Of a stretch of 64,000 bases of DNA, positions 28,395 through 38,134 are shown piece by piece. Position numbers and translations under genes: made by a program. Location of the stretch: the NCBI RefSeq assembly GCF_016428595.1, contig NZ_JAELVQ010000010.1:82656-146655 (forward strand), written 5' to 3'. The notes beneath the pieces are model-generated. The model saw only the letters and a program-made list of their open reading frames with translations, searched no databases and was not told the origin of the DNA. Positions within the stretch are counted from its first letter, which is position 1. Each line of letters begins with the position of its first letter. The DNA is from Snuella sedimenti (lineage in GTDB: Bacteria; Bacteroidota; Bacteroidia; Flavobacteriales; Flavobacteriaceae).

Positions 28395-29678
28395 TTAAAC
28401 CAATTGTTGTCTAAAAATTGTTTGTTTTCTATCTGGCCCAACTGATACGATGGTAATAGGGATTTCCAGTTCTTTTTCTAAAAATGCAATGTATTCGTTT
28501 AGAGCTGCCGGAAGTTGTGAAGCATCATCCATAGCAGTTAAATCTTCATTCCAACCTTTAAAATCGGTATAGATTGGTTCTACATTTTCTGGATCGATAT
28601 TGTATGGAAAATGCTCTATTATTTCTCCTTTGTATTTGTAAGCGATACATACTTTAAGTGTTTTAAAACCAGAAAGCACATCGCCTTTCATCATCATTAA
28701 TTGTGTTACACCATTAACTTGACAAGCGTATTTTAAGGCAACAAGATCCAACCAACCACAACGTCTTGGACGACCAGTAGTCGCACCAAATTCGTTTCCT
28801 ACGCGTGCCATAGTTTCGCCATCGCTATCAAACAACTCGGTAGGAAAGGGGCCAGAACCAACACGGGTGGTGTAGGCTTTAAAGATACCAAATACTTCGC
28901 CAATTTTATTAGGGGAGACTCCTAAACCTGTACAGGCTCCTGCAGCTGTTGTGTTGCTGGAGGTAACAAACGGATAGGTTCCAAAATCGATATCCAGTAA
29001 TGAGCCTTGAGCACCTTCAGCAAGAATGGTTTTACCTGCTTTTTGTGCTTGGTATACATATTCTTCGGAATCAATAAACTTAAGCGATTTTAAAATTTTT
29101 ACGGCTTCAAAGAACTCAGCTTCAAGTTCTTTCAAATCGTATTGAATGTCTACATTGTAAAATGAAATCATGGATTCATGTTTGTCGGCCAGAGCCCTAT
29201 AGCGATCCTTCCAGTCGCTCAACTCCAAATCGCCAACACGAATACCATTTCTTCCGGTTTTGTCCATGTATGTTGGACCAATACCTTTAAGGGTAGATCC
29301 AATTTTCGCCTTTCCCTTAGCAGCTTCACTTGCAGCATCCAATAAACGATGTGTAGGTAAGATAATATGTGCTTTACGGGAAATAAGCAATGATTTTCTA
29401 TAGTCTATGTTTTGTTCTTCTAATTTGTCAAGTTCTTTTTTAAAGATAACAGGGTCGATAACAACGCCGTTACCAACCAAATTGGTAGCATCTTCATGAA
29501 AGATTCCTGACGGAATGGTATGTAATACGTGCTTTTTACCATTAAAAACCAGGGTATGACCGGCGTTTGGGCCACCTTGAAAACGTGCTATAATATTATA
29601 GTTAGATGTAAGTACGTCAACAATTTTTCCTTTGCCTTCGTCTCCCCATTGTAATCCTAGTAGTAAATCTACTGCCAT
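28395..29678 (-). CDS. purA: Adenylosuccinate synthetase
   Basis: PurA joins IMP and aspartate with GTP hydrolysis, the first step from IMP to AMP. The P-loop QWGDEGKGKIVD, the IMP-binding GPNAGHTLV, TGRPRRCGWLDLVAL and STLKGIGPTYMDKTGR are all present. The 427-residue length is normal. The fur-type regulator gene lies 12 bases upstream on the same strand, so purA is probably co-transcribed with fur and rel/spoT, or at least with fur. Confidence 0.97.
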   Translation of the reverse strand: MAVDLLLGLQWGDEGKGKIVDVLTSNYNIIARFQGGPNAGHTLVFNGKKHVLHTIPSGIFHEDATNLVGNGVVIDPVIFKKELDKLEEQNIDYRKSLLISRKAHIILPTHRLLDAASEAAKGKAKIGSTLKGIGPTYMDKTGRNGIRVGDLELSDWKDRYRALADKHESMISFYNVDIQYDLKELEAEFFEAVKILKSLKFIDSEEYVYQAQKAGKTILAEGAQGSLLDIDFGTYPFVTSSNTTAAGACTGLGVSPNKIGEVFGIFKAYTTRVGSGPFPTELFDSDGETMARVGNEFGATTGRPRRCGWLDLVALKYACQVNGVTQLMMMKGDVLSGFKTLKVCIAYKYKGEIIEHFPYNIDPENVEPIYTDFKGWNEDLTAMDDASQLPAALNEYIAFLEKELEIPITIVSVGPDRKQTIFRQQLV

Positions 29679-29690
29679 TGTAAAAAATAA

Positions 29691-30143
29691 TTAGTTGGTT
29701 GATTTTCTGTTTCCGTAAAAGTAGAGTGAGTGATTGTTGATTTCAATATCAAAAATCTCTTCGATTGTTTTTTTTATTGATTCGATTCTGGGGTCGCAAA
29801 ATTCTATAACTTCTCCAGTATCTGTAAGGATAACATGATCGTGTTGCCTGTCGAAATATGACTTTTCGTAGTGTGCTTGGTTTTGTCCAAACTGATGTTT
29901 TCTAACCAAACCACATTCCAAAAGCAACTCTATGGTATTGTACAAAGTAGCGCGAGATACACGATACTTTTTGTTTTTCATGCTAAGATATAATGACTCT
30001 ATATCGAAGTGTTCGGTATTATTATAAATTTCTTGCAGTATAGCGTAGCGTTCGGGTGTTTTTCGATGCCCGTTATTTTCTAAGAAACTTGTAAATACGC
30101 TTTTTACTATTTCTTGATTTTTTGTATCTGCCTTTGCATTCAT
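29691..30143 (-). CDS. fur: Fur family transcriptional regulator
   Basis: Winged-helix metal-dependent regulator of 150 residues. The DNA-binding region is [18 protein letters not shown] followed by [20 protein letters not shown]. The dimerisation domain shows [19 protein letters not shown] and HSLYFYG with the His/Asp regulatory metal ligands. The C-terminal CxxC pairs that hold structural zinc in many Fur proteins are absent, as is usual in Bacteroidota. Whether it senses iron, zinc or peroxide cannot be read. Its own promoter -7 box lies immediately upstream. Confidence 0.88.
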   Translation of the reverse strand: MNAKADTKNQEIVKSVFTSFLENNGHRKTPERYAILQEIYNNTEHFDIESLYLSMKNKKYRVSRATLYNTIELLLECGLVRKHQFGQNQAHYEKSYFDRQHDHVILTDTGEVIEFCDPRIESIKKTIEEIFDIEINNHSLYFYGNRKSTN

Positions 30144-30153
30144 AATTTCGTCG

Positions 30154-30161
30154 CAAATTTA
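30154..30161 (-). promoter_or_regulatory. -7 element of the fur promoter
   Basis: On the minus strand TAAATTTG matches TAnnTTTG, 11 bases before the fur start codon. The implied leader is only a few bases. No clear -33 TTG is seen at 19-20 bases, so the call rests on the -7 box alone. Confidence 0.45.
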
Positions 30162-30169
30162 CACTTTTT

Positions 30170-32383
30170 TTACACTCTAGAGACCTTATCTATACCATTA
30201 ATTTTTTTAAGCTTCTCTAAAAGCTTTTTTAATAGTGTTTTATTTTTTACAATCACGTTAATTTTTCCCGAAAACAAACCATCATCACTTTCAAAACTCA
30301 AGCTTTTCATGTTTACGTGCATATTGGACGAAATAATTTGTGTGATGTCATTAACTAAGCCAATATGATCAATACCCGAGACAACAATTTGAGCTAAAAA
30401 CTCTTGCTGTGTTGAGTCGATCCATTTGGCAGGCATAATTCGGTAGGCATAGTTAGATTGCAAGCTTAAGGCATTTGGGCAGTTTTTTTTGTGCACCTTG
30501 ATGCCTTCGGTAACAGTAACAAAACCAAATACTTCATCGCCGGGAATCGGATTGCAGCAATTTGCTAATTTATAGTCAAGCTTTTCTTCTTCTTTACCAA
30601 AAACAATAGAGTCGTAGTTAGCTGTTACTTCTTCTTTGTCCAGTTCATCTTTGCTTATATGGGGCTTTCTAGATATTTTATTTTTAATAAAACTCATTAA
30701 GACATTGCTTCTGGAAGCAGCAAAATCTTTAAGCATCGTATTATCAATAGTGCCAATACCTACACGGTAAAATAAGTCTAAACTGGTTTTAAGTTTAAAA
30801 TAGTTAACCAATTCGTTAACGGAGGATTCGTTAAGGGTTATTTTAAGTTGTTTTAATTTTCTTCGTAGAATTTCCTTGCCTTCTTCGCCAATACGTTTTT
30901 TGTCCTCCTTTAAAGCCGATTTTATTTTGCTTCGCGCCCTGGCTGTGGTTGCATAGTCTAGCCAATTGGCATTGGGTTTGGCCGATTCTGATGTTAAGAT
31001 ACTAACTTGGTCACCGCTATGTAGCTCATGGCTTAATGGGACTAGTTTGCCATTCACTTTGGCGCCCCGGGTTTTCATGCCCACTTCGGTATGGATACTG
31101 AATGCAAAATCGAGCGATGTAGCACCCTTGGGTAACGATTTTAGTTCGCCCGCGGGTGTAAAAACAAATATTTCCTTGGAGTATAGGTTTAACTTAAATT
31201 GTTCTACAAAATCTACGGCATTGGTATCTGGGTTTTCTAATGCTTCTTGTAGTTTGTTGATCCAGTTTTCTAAGTTATCTTCTTTTTCACTAGCTTGTTT
31301 GTATTTATAGTGTGCAGCATAGCCTTTTTCTGCTATTTCGTTCATGCGCTCACTGCGTATTTGAACTTCTACCCAGCGACCTTTAGGTCCCATTACGGTA
31401 ATGTGTAAGGCTTCGTATCCGGTAGATTTAGGTGATGATATCCAATCACGCAATCTAATGGGGTTGGGTCTAAAGTGATCGGTTACAACCGAATATATTT
31501 TCCACGCTAAAAATTTCTCATTTATATCTTCACTTTTGTAGATAATCCTAATAGCAAACTTGTCGTAAACTTCGTCAAAGGAAACCCCTTGTTTAACCAT
31601 TTTTCTACGAATGGAAAAAATGGACTTGGGTCGTCCTTTTATGGTATACTCAAGTTGTTCTTTGTCTAAAGACTTTTTTATGACGTCACTAAATTCTTTA
31701 ATATACAGGTCTTGTTCTTCCTTACTTTCTTTAATTCTGTTAAGGATATCGAAATATACATCGGGTTCTGTATATTTTAGGCCTAGATCTTCTAGTTCTG
31801 TCTTTATATTATAAAGCCCAATACGGTGTGCTAAGGGCGCATAAATGTATAAGGTTTCTGAAGCTATTTTAACTTGTTTGTCAGAACGCATTGCGTCCAT
31901 AGTTTGCATGTTATGGAGCCTGTCTGCTATTTTAATGATTATAACGCGGACGTCGTCATTCAATGTTAACAGCATCTTTCTAAAGTTCTCCGCCTGTAGG
32001 GATACGTCCATATCTTTTTTAAGGGAAGATATTTTGGTAAGACCGTTTACAATGCGAGCAACTGTATCGCCAAATAAGCGTTCTATGTCATCAATAGTGT
32101 AATTTTTACTGTCTTCTACAACGTCATGAAGCAAAGCAGCAGCAATGGATGTTGCATCTAAGCCAATTTCCTGGGCAACAATTTTAGCTACTGCCAGTGG
32201 GTGGAAAATATATGCTTCACCGGATTTTCTGCGTTGATCTTTATGAGCATCTAATGCCACATCAAAGGCGCTACGAATAAGTTTTTTATCATCGTTAGTG
32301 AGTGTGGTGTAACTAACTCTTAATAACTCTTTGTAGGCTTTGGTAATGGCTGCGTTCTCTTTTTCTATAGCTTCCTCTGTCAT
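30170..32383 (-). CDS. spoT: Bifunctional (p)ppGpp synthetase/hydrolase, RelA/SpoT family
   Basis: Long RSH enzyme of 737 residues controlling the stringent response. The HD hydrolase domain keeps HPLAVAKIVAQE, ALLHDVVEDS and ADRLHNMQTM, so hydrolysis is likely active. The synthetase domain has the region GRPKSIFSIRRKMV and STGYEALHITVMGPKGRWVE. The TGS domain starts at IFVFTPAGELKSLPKGAT, and the C-terminal ACT domain ends the protein (HIGLVNDITQIISSNMHVNM). It is the usual single RSH of Bacteroidota. It ends 26 bases before fur, so the -7 box of fur overlaps this interval. Confidence 0.95.
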   Translation of the reverse strand: MTEEAIEKENAAITKAYKELLRVSYTTLTNDDKKLIRSAFDVALDAHKDQRRKSGEAYIFHPLAVAKIVAQEIGLDATSIAAALLHDVVEDSKNYTIDDIERLFGDTVARIVNGLTKISSLKKDMDVSLQAENFRKMLLTLNDDVRVIIIKIADRLHNMQTMDAMRSDKQVKIASETLYIYAPLAHRIGLYNIKTELEDLGLKYTEPDVYFDILNRIKESKEEQDLYIKEFSDVIKKSLDKEQLEYTIKGRPKSIFSIRRKMVKQGVSFDEVYDKFAIRIIYKSEDINEKFLAWKIYSVVTDHFRPNPIRLRDWISSPKSTGYEALHITVMGPKGRWVEVQIRSERMNEIAEKGYAAHYKYKQASEKEDNLENWINKLQEALENPDTNAVDFVEQFKLNLYSKEIFVFTPAGELKSLPKGATSLDFAFSIHTEVGMKTRGAKVNGKLVPLSHELHSGDQVSILTSESAKPNANWLDYATTARARSKIKSALKEDKKRIGEEGKEILRRKLKQLKITLNESSVNELVNYFKLKTSLDLFYRVGIGTIDNTMLKDFAASRSNVLMSFIKNKISRKPHISKDELDKEEVTANYDSIVFGKEEEKLDYKLANCCNPIPGDEVFGFVTVTEGIKVHKKNCPNALSLQSNYAYRIMPAKWIDSTQQEFLAQIVVSGIDHIGLVNDITQIISSNMHVNMKSLSFESDDGLFSGKINVIVKNKTLLKKLLEKLKKINGIDKVSRV

Positions 32384-32445
32384 AAATTAAAAATAACATA
32401 AAGAATGTTAATTACCAATAGGTTTGTGGTTTTTGTAGTGTATTT

Positions 32446-33024
32446 TTAAGGTTCAGGGGCTAAAAAGTTGACTAGCTGTGAAATAGCTTTTCCTCTGTGT
32501 CCAATACTGTTTTTTAGGCTTAAATCCATTTCTGCAAAAGTATCATTATGACCATCGGGTTTAAAAATGGGGTCGTAACCAAATCCTTTGTCTCCCTTTT
32601 TGCTTTTGGTAATACTACCAGGGCAAATACCGGTAAAGGTGTGGAGGGCGTCGTTAAGGTATAGAGCAATTACGGTTTTAAACTGGGCGCTTCTATTGGA
32701 TTGGTGCCCTAGTTCGGAAAGTAATTTGTTTATGTTGTCATTGGCATCCCGCTGTTCGCCTGCATAGCGCGCCGAATACACTCCCGGAGCACCGTTTAGT
32801 GCCGATACCTCTAAACCGGTATCGTCGGCAAAACAATCCATCCCATAATGTGTTTTGATATATTGCGCTTTTTGAATGGCATTACCTTTAATGGTATTTT
32901 GGGTTTCGGGAATGTCTTCTAAACAGTTTATGTCTTTTAAACTTAAAAGCTGAATGTGTTCTGGCATTAAAGCTTGTACTTCTTTAAGCTTATTTAGATT
33001 ATTGGTAGCAAAAACAAGTTGCAT
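32446..33024 (-). CDS. rdgB: XTP/dITP diphosphatase (HAM1 family)
   Basis: House-cleaning enzyme that hydrolyses XTP, ITP and dITP to monophosphates. The family start is MQLVFATNNLNKLKEV, with the SxNxxK-like nucleotide loop; further motifs are DCFADDTGLEVSALNGAPGV (active-site Asp), GFGYDPIFKP and SHRGKA-like IGHRGKAISQL. I place the start at ATG 33024, because the longer frame adds eight residues with no family match. About 192 residues, normal. Confidence 0.95.
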   Translation of the reverse strand: MQLVFATNNLNKLKEVQALMPEHIQLLSLKDINCLEDIPETQNTIKGNAIQKAQYIKTHYGMDCFADDTGLEVSALNGAPGVYSARYAGEQRDANDNINKLLSELGHQSNRSAQFKTVIALYLNDALHTFTGICPGSITKSKKGDKGFGYDPIFKPDGHNDTFAEMDLSLKNSIGHRGKAISQLVNFLAPEP

Positions 33025-33092
33025 AGAGTCGTTGGTTTTAAAGGTCAAAAATACAACTATATTGAGTTAAACAAAAGAACAAGAAGCTCTGT

Positions 33093-33782
33093 TTAGCCAA
33101 CTGTGGTTATTATTTTTTGTATGGCTTCTTTTACACCTGTTGTAGCAGGTTTGTCAATTACGGTTAAATTGTGCTTGCTTTCTATGGCAGGTTTTGGGTC
33201 GATAAAATATATAGGGGTGTTGTTTGGAACGTAATGCATTAAACCTGCTGCTGGGTATACTTGCATGGATGTGCCAATAATCATGAGTATATGCGCTGTT
33301 TCACAAATATTAATGGCGGGCTGCATCATGGGAACTTCTTCGCCAAACCAAACAATATGAGGTCGCAGTTGGTGGCCTTTTTTACATGTGTCACCTAGTA
33401 CAAGATCGCTTGTCCACTTTTGGATATCTAACGCATCATGGGTGCTTCTTACTTTTAACAGCTCACCATGTAAGTGAATGACATTGGAACTTCCTGCACG
33501 TTCGTGAAGGTCGTCAACATTTTGGGTAATGATGCTCACCTTAAACTCATTTTCCAAGGCCGCTAAATCTAAATGCGCTTTATTGGGATTGACTTCAAAT
33601 AACTGACGCCGCCGCTGGTTATAAAAATCGAGTACTAATTCTGGGTTTGCCCGAAAACCTTCTGGAGTTGCTACTTCCATAACATCGTGACCTTCCCATA
33701 ATCCGTTGGCATCCCTAAAGGTTTTAATCCCGCTTTCGACACTCATGCCTGCTCCAGTAAGTACAACGACATGCTTTTTCAT
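33093..33782 (-). CDS. cobB: Sirtuin, NAD-dependent protein deacylase (class III)
   Basis: NAD-dependent lysine deacylase of 229 residues. Motifs are VLTGAGMSVESGIKTFRD, ITQNVDDLHERAG, the catalytic His in HLHGELLKVRS, and GTSMQVYPAAGL. FYNQRRRQL holds the Y-xx-R pair typical of class III (SIRT5-like) enzymes that prefer succinyl or malonyl lysine. Unusually, the zinc site is degraded: where CobB has two CxxC-like pairs, only Cys in DTCKKGHQLRPH remains. Either another ligand is used or zinc is not bound. It sits between rdgB and the divergent trmH. Confidence 0.9.
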   Translation of the reverse strand: MKKHVVVLTGAGMSVESGIKTFRDANGLWEGHDVMEVATPEGFRANPELVLDFYNQRRRQLFEVNPNKAHLDLAALENEFKVSIITQNVDDLHERAGSSNVIHLHGELLKVRSTHDALDIQKWTSDLVLGDTCKKGHQLRPHIVWFGEEVPMMQPAINICETAHILMIIGTSMQVYPAAGLMHYVPNNTPIYFIDPKPAIESKHNLTVIDKPATTGVKEAIQKIITTVG

Positions 33783-33989
33783 TTGTTATTAGGTTATTGG
33801 TTGTTTGATTGTTGGTTAATTGTGTTATGGTAGGGCATATTAACTTTAAACTACTTCAATTAACAAAGCAATTCGCGCCGTTCAGACAGACAATTTTTAA
33901 TAGCAAAGTTAAAGGTAATCATCCTGTTATTTTGCACAAAGTGAAATAGCCCATCATTTTTTGCATAAAAACTTTAGTAGTTTTGTGTT

Positions 33990-34655
33990 ATGATTGATGT
34001 AAAATTACTAGAATATCTTGAAAGTTATATGACCGATAGTCGAAAAGCGCGATTTGAATCGGTTTTATCACAGCGCACCAAGCATTTTACCGTAGCGACC
34101 GAAGATGTATACCAATTGCACAATACCAGTGCTGTGATACGGAGTTGTGATGTTTTTGGAATTCAGGAAGCGAATATCGTAGAAGAGCGCAATACCAAAC
34201 GGATTGATAGGGAAATAGCTATGGGCGCACAAAAGTGGGTAGATTTAAATCGCTATACGAGTGTGAAAGATTGCATTGCCGATTTAAAGCAAAAAGGATA
34301 CCAAATTGTAGCGACTACACCACATACGAATGATTGTTTATTGCACGAGTTTGATATTAGTAAAAAGTCCTGTTTTTTCTTTGGAAGGGAAACCGAAGGC
34401 GTATCACAAGAAGTTTTGGATGCTGCCGATAGTTATTTAAAGATTCCAATGGTAGGTTTTACCGAGAGTTTAAATATTTCTGTGTCAGCAGCGATTATTT
34501 TACAGCATGTCACTACTAAATTAAAACAAACGAATATTGCATGGCAACTAACCGAAAGTGAGCAATTGGAAAAACGTTTGGATTGGTGTAAGAAGACGAT
34601 TAGGAGTTATGAAGAGATTGTAGATCGTTTTCATAATAATCGTAAACTGCCTTAG
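33990..34655 (+). CDS. trmH: tRNA (guanosine-18-2'-O)-methyltransferase, TrmH type
   Basis: SPOUT-fold rRNA/tRNA 2'-O-methyltransferase of 221 residues. Motif 1 is HNTSAVIRSCDVFG, motif 2 FFGRETEGVSQEVL and motif 3 IPMVGFTESLNISVSAAIIL, which together form the trefoil-knot SAM site. The N-terminal helix and the C-terminal basic extension (LEKRLDWCKKTIRSYEEIVD) match TrmH, which methylates G18 in the D-loop of tRNAs. The 207-base gap to the divergent sirtuin gene holds no recognisable element beyond AT-rich DNA. Confidence 0.9.
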   Translation: MIDVKLLEYLESYMTDSRKARFESVLSQRTKHFTVATEDVYQLHNTSAVIRSCDVFGIQEANIVEERNTKRIDREIAMGAQKWVDLNRYTSVKDCIADLKQKGYQIVATTPHTNDCLLHEFDISKKSCFFFGRETEGVSQEVLDAADSYLKIPMVGFTESLNISVSAAIILQHVTTKLKQTNIAWQLTESEQLEKRLDWCKKTIRSYEEIVDRFHNNRKLP

Positions 34656-34771
34656 GGAAAGTCACGAGGCATTTGTTGGGTAAGTATTTGGGTTTCTAGG
34701 TAGTTATTGTAGTTTTTAAACTTCAATTATCTGGTAAATAGTTATATTTAAGAAACATAATAAAGTATATC

Positions 34772-35148
34772 ATGAAGCATAATATGGTAGGCTGGTTTGA
34801 AATTCCCGTAAATGATATGGAACGGGCTAAAGCGTTTTATGAAGCTGTTTTTCAAGTGGAGATAAAAGTATACACGATTTTGGAGGTTTGCTCATGGGGT
34901 GGTTCCCTGATAGGGGGGAAGTACCTGGTGCCCAAGGCACACTAATTAAACAAGATACTTATGTGCCAAGTTGGGAAGGAGTACTTATTTATTTTATGAG
35001 TGAGGATGTTCAAAACGAATTGAATAGAGTTGAAGTTGCAGGAGGGGAAATATATCAGCCAAAGACCCAAATATCTCCTGAGCACGGATATATGGGCGTG
35101 TTTATAGATAGCGAAGGCAATAGAATAGCATTGCATTCAAAAGAGTAA
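34772..35148 (+). pseudogene. VOC (glyoxalase/dioxygenase superfamily) protein, frameshifted
   Basis: The N-terminal part (MVGWFEIPVNDMERAKAF, from ATG 34772) is in frame 2 and runs into a stop near 34944. The rest (HDFGGLLMGWFPDRGE, then VLIYFMSEDVQNELNRVE, YMGVFIDSEGNRIALHS) is in frame 1 from about 34865. Together they make one VOC-fold protein of about 125 residues, so a one-base deletion (or two-base insertion) lies near 34865-34885. It is either a recent pseudogene or a base error. Function of the intact family member is unknown. Confidence 0.75.
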
Positions 35149-35196
35149 GGGAGACGGAGGCTTATTTTAATGAGTAATTTTAAGTTACAGGAGGTA

Positions 35197-35973
35197 TTAC
35201 AGTCGGTTACTTCGGCTTTTGCTTAGAAGTTTGAATTCTTCATAGCATTCACTTATGGCGTCCAATATTTGTAAGTCGTTTGCTGTTTGAATAAAACCTT
35301 TGGAATAATTACACTGACTTACAATTTCATCAAGATCTACACGGTCTACATTTAAAAGTACGGTAAGCATTTCTCTGTCAAATCGGGAGGCAAGCAAGTT
35401 TCTAATTTCATCATCCTGCTTCATTTTTTTAAGCTTGCGAAGTTCGTTTGGTTTTTTTCCGAACATACGGTGCAGAAAGTCGGCCGGGTTAAAAATAGAG
35501 CCTAAAACCTTACTTACAGCACCAGGTGAAGTAGCTTCATAACCTGTATTGGGAAGTCCGGATATACTATACCTGTAATTGTTGTTAATAATGGGTACTT
35601 GCTTTATGTCTACTTCTAAATAGCCAGTAAGTCTTAATTGGTTAACAACTACTTCTTCGAGAGCTAAGGCAAGCTCTGTTAGTTCAATTTTGGAATCCCC
35701 AAACTTTATCCAGTCATTGGTAACACGTACTTTTATGGATTTAAAACCTAAATAGGAAAAATGAAGGGTGTCGTTTGCCTTGGCAGAAATTTGAAATTCC
35801 CCTTCATTATTTGTTGTTGTCCCTATAACCTGGTTAAGGTTTACAATATTAACACTTTCAAGAAAACTGCCGTCAGCAGCATTAACTACTACCCCTTTTA
35901 TTTTACTAGTGTTTTGCCCCATACATAATGTAAAGGTTGTAACAAATAAAAAAAGTAGCAGATAATACTTCAT
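35197..35973 (-). CDS. Secreted protein with CarboxypepD_reg-like domain
   Basis: A 258-residue exported protein (signal YYLLLFLFVTTFTLCMG-Q). Residues 25-105 form a carboxypeptidase regulatory-like (CNA-B/transthyretin-type) beta sandwich: IKGVVVNAADGSFLESVNIV, then GTTTNNEGEFQISAKANDTL and HFSYLGFKSI. This is the same domain seen at the start of TonB-dependent receptors, but no plug or barrel follows. The C-terminal part (about 150 residues) is helical and charged and I do not recognise it. It may be attached to the cell surface; role unknown. Confidence 0.75.
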   Translation of the reverse strand: MKYYLLLFLFVTTFTLCMGQNTSKIKGVVVNAADGSFLESVNIVNLNQVIGTTTNNEGEFQISAKANDTLHFSYLGFKSIKVRVTNDWIKFGDSKIELTELALALEEVVVNQLRLTGYLEVDIKQVPIINNNYRYSISGLPNTGYEATSPGAVSKVLGSIFNPADFLHRMFGKKPNELRKLKKMKQDDEIRNLLASRFDREMLTVLLNVDRVDLDEIVSQCNYSKGFIQTANDLQILDAISECYEEFKLLSKSRSNRL

Positions 35974-36230
35974 ATGTTTATTTTTTTAAATGGTCATGTT
36001 TTAGACTTAAGCCAGCCCTGAGCGAAGCCAAAGGGCCAGCGCAGGGTGTAACATCGATATAATCAATTCTTTGTATGACTATATTTTAGTTAAGAATGTT
36101 TCGTCATTTTAACATGTAATTCTTAATTTGTTATAAAAGTACTAAACTAAACAACAAGATAGGGGGTCTATGTTTTATTTTTGACTTAAAATTAACAAAT
36201 CCAAGAAACCTTAAAAGATATATTTAAATT

Positions 36231-38006
36231 CTATCGTCTGGACCGTTTAGGTCTAGAAAAATTTGAACCTCCTTGGTTTGACTTAAAATCGGATCCTGAA
36301 CGTCTTGGTTTTGAATTTGAAAATCGTTTTTCACCATTTTTTTTACCATCTCGTCTGCCGCCACGACCTTTGCCGTCGCGCCTACCTCCTCGATCTCTGT
36401 TTTCTGATACTTCAACATTTACAAAACGCCCATTGTGCTTAAAATCTGTAAAGAAAGTTAGTACCTTTTCTTGTAATTCTTTTTCGGTATTAAAAAATGA
36501 GAAACTATCTTTTACTTCAACTTTAAAGACATCGTCTCTGCCAAAATCTAGCATTTCCTTTAAGAAATCCTTTAGGTTCATCCAATCGAAACCGTCTTTT
36601 TTGCCTACATTAATAAAGTAACGGGTAGAATTACCATTTCCTTTATAATCGCGACCACTATCGCTTTCACGGCTACCAGATTCAGAAACGTTTAAATCTC
36701 TTGACTTTTGGTAATAATTATAAAAACGTGTGAATTCTACAGAAAAGAACTTTTTTATTAGTTCGTCTTTGGTTGTATCTTCAAATAATTCATTAATGCT
36801 ACTTAAGTACTTGTCAATTTCGTGATTTACTTCAGTATTATGTACTTTATTGGCTAGTGACATTAATTGTACTTCGCAAATTTCCATGCCGTTTGGAATG
36901 TCTTTTTTGTCGAAATTTTTCTTAATGATACGTTCTATGCTTTTAATTTTACGAACTTCACTTTTAGAAACAATAACCATTGAGACCCCTGTTTTCCCGG
37001 CACGACCTGTACGGCCAGAGCGGTGGGTGTACGTTTCAATTTCGTCTGGTAACTGGTAGTTTATAACATGAGTAATGTCGTCTACATCAATACCACGGGC
37101 AGCAACATCGGTAGCAACCAACATTTGTATTTGTTTGTTTCTAAAGGATTTCATTACTAAATCGCGCTGATTCTGACTTAAATCGCCGTGTAAAGCAGCA
37201 GCGCTATAGCCATCCTCAATAAGTTGTTCGGCAACTTTTTGAGTGTCCCGCTTGGTACGACAGAAAACTACAGAGAAAATATCTGGGTTCGCATCAGCCA
37301 AACGTTTTAAGGCCTGGTAGCGATCTCTGGCATTTACCAAATAGTATTCGTGAGATACATTACTGGTACTTTCATTTTTGTTTCCTACTGTTATTTCAAT
37401 AGGTTGGTGCATGAATTTTTTAGCAATGCTAGCTACTTCTTTAGGCATTGTTGCCGAAAATAGCCAAGTGCTTTTGTCTTCTGGAGTGTGTGATAAAATG
37501 GATGTTATATCTTCATAGAAGCCCATGTTTAGCATTTCGTCGGCTTCATCTAAAACAGCATATTCTATTTTCGAAATATCCACCAAACGTCTGCTTATCA
37601 TATCTTTCATACGTCCTGGAGTGGCAACAATAATTTGGGCTCCTTTTTTTACATCCCTTGCTTGTTCTGTAATACTTGCACCCCCATAAATAGCAACGAC
37701 ATTTAGTCCCTTACAATATTTACCATATTGTTTTATTTCATTGGTTATTTGTAAGCAAAGCTCACGGGTAGGTGATAAGATAAGCCCTTGTGTGGTGCGG
37801 CTATCTACATTTATTTTTTGTAACATCGGAAATCCGAAAGAAGCGGTTTTTCCGGTACCTGTTTGTGCTAACGCTACTAAATCGCCTTCTTTCTCTAATA
37901 AAATAGGAATGGCTTTGTTTTGTACTTCACTTGGTTTTTCAAAGCCTAAATCGGCAATAGCGTGTAAAAGGTCTTCATTGAGACCTAAATCTTGGAATGT
38001 GTTCAT
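36231..38006 (-). CDS. deaD: DEAD-box ATP-dependent RNA helicase with DbpA-type C-terminal domain
   Basis: 591-residue helicase remodelling RNA, for example ribosomal precursors. All DEAD-box motifs are present: Q motif, AQTGTGKTASF (I), PTREL (Ia), TPGR (Ib), VLDEADEML (II), SATMP (III), and HRSGRTGRAGK (VI). A DbpA RNA-binding domain follows (RYFINVGKKDGFDWMNLKDF), and the last 60 residues are Arg/Gly-rich, a typical RNA-binding tail. In this phylum such helicases often respond to cold. The transcript should have a leader of about 120 bases containing hairpins (see the leader entry), suggesting post-transcriptional control. Confidence 0.94.
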   Translation of the reverse strand: MNTFQDLGLNEDLLHAIADLGFEKPSEVQNKAIPILLEKEGDLVALAQTGTGKTASFGFPMLQKINVDSRTTQGLILSPTRELCLQITNEIKQYGKYCKGLNVVAIYGGASITEQARDVKKGAQIIVATPGRMKDMISRRLVDISKIEYAVLDEADEMLNMGFYEDITSILSHTPEDKSTWLFSATMPKEVASIAKKFMHQPIEITVGNKNESTSNVSHEYYLVNARDRYQALKRLADANPDIFSVVFCRTKRDTQKVAEQLIEDGYSAAALHGDLSQNQRDLVMKSFRNKQIQMLVATDVAARGIDVDDITHVINYQLPDEIETYTHRSGRTGRAGKTGVSMVIVSKSEVRKIKSIERIIKKNFDKKDIPNGMEICEVQLMSLANKVHNTEVNHEIDKYLSSINELFEDTTKDELIKKFFSVEFTRFYNYYQKSRDLNVSESGSRESDSGRDYKGNGNSTRYFINVGKKDGFDWMNLKDFLKEMLDFGRDDVFKVEVKDSFSFFNTEKELQEKVLTFFTDFKHNGRFVNVEVSENRDRGGRRDGKGRGGRRDGKKNGEKRFSNSKPRRSGSDFKSNQGGSNFSRPKRSRR

Positions 38007-38037
38007 TCTTGTATAAGTATTCGATTATGTTTATGTG

Positions 38038-38125
38038 GTGTTACATAAGAAGCGAATCGACATACTTAAAACTTAACCTTCCAGTAACACATCCTCACTC
38101 TGAGGAATTATACCCATTTCTGGGT
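38038..38125 (-). promoter_or_regulatory. Structured 5' leader of the DEAD-box helicase mRNA
   Basis: On the minus strand the leader reads, from its 5' side, a hairpin ACCCA-GAAA-TGGGT (38112-38125, GAAA tetraloop), a second hairpin TCCTCA-GAG-TGAGGA (38092-38106), and a longer-range pairing GTGTTAC (38084-38090) with GTAACAC (38038-38044). The third helix ends just upstream of the start codon region. Three perfect helices in one short leader are beyond what I expect by chance in AT-rich DNA. A cis-acting RNA controlling the helicase, as in other cold-shock helicases, is plausible but inferred. Confidence 0.5.
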
Positions 38126-38134
38126 TTCAAGCGG

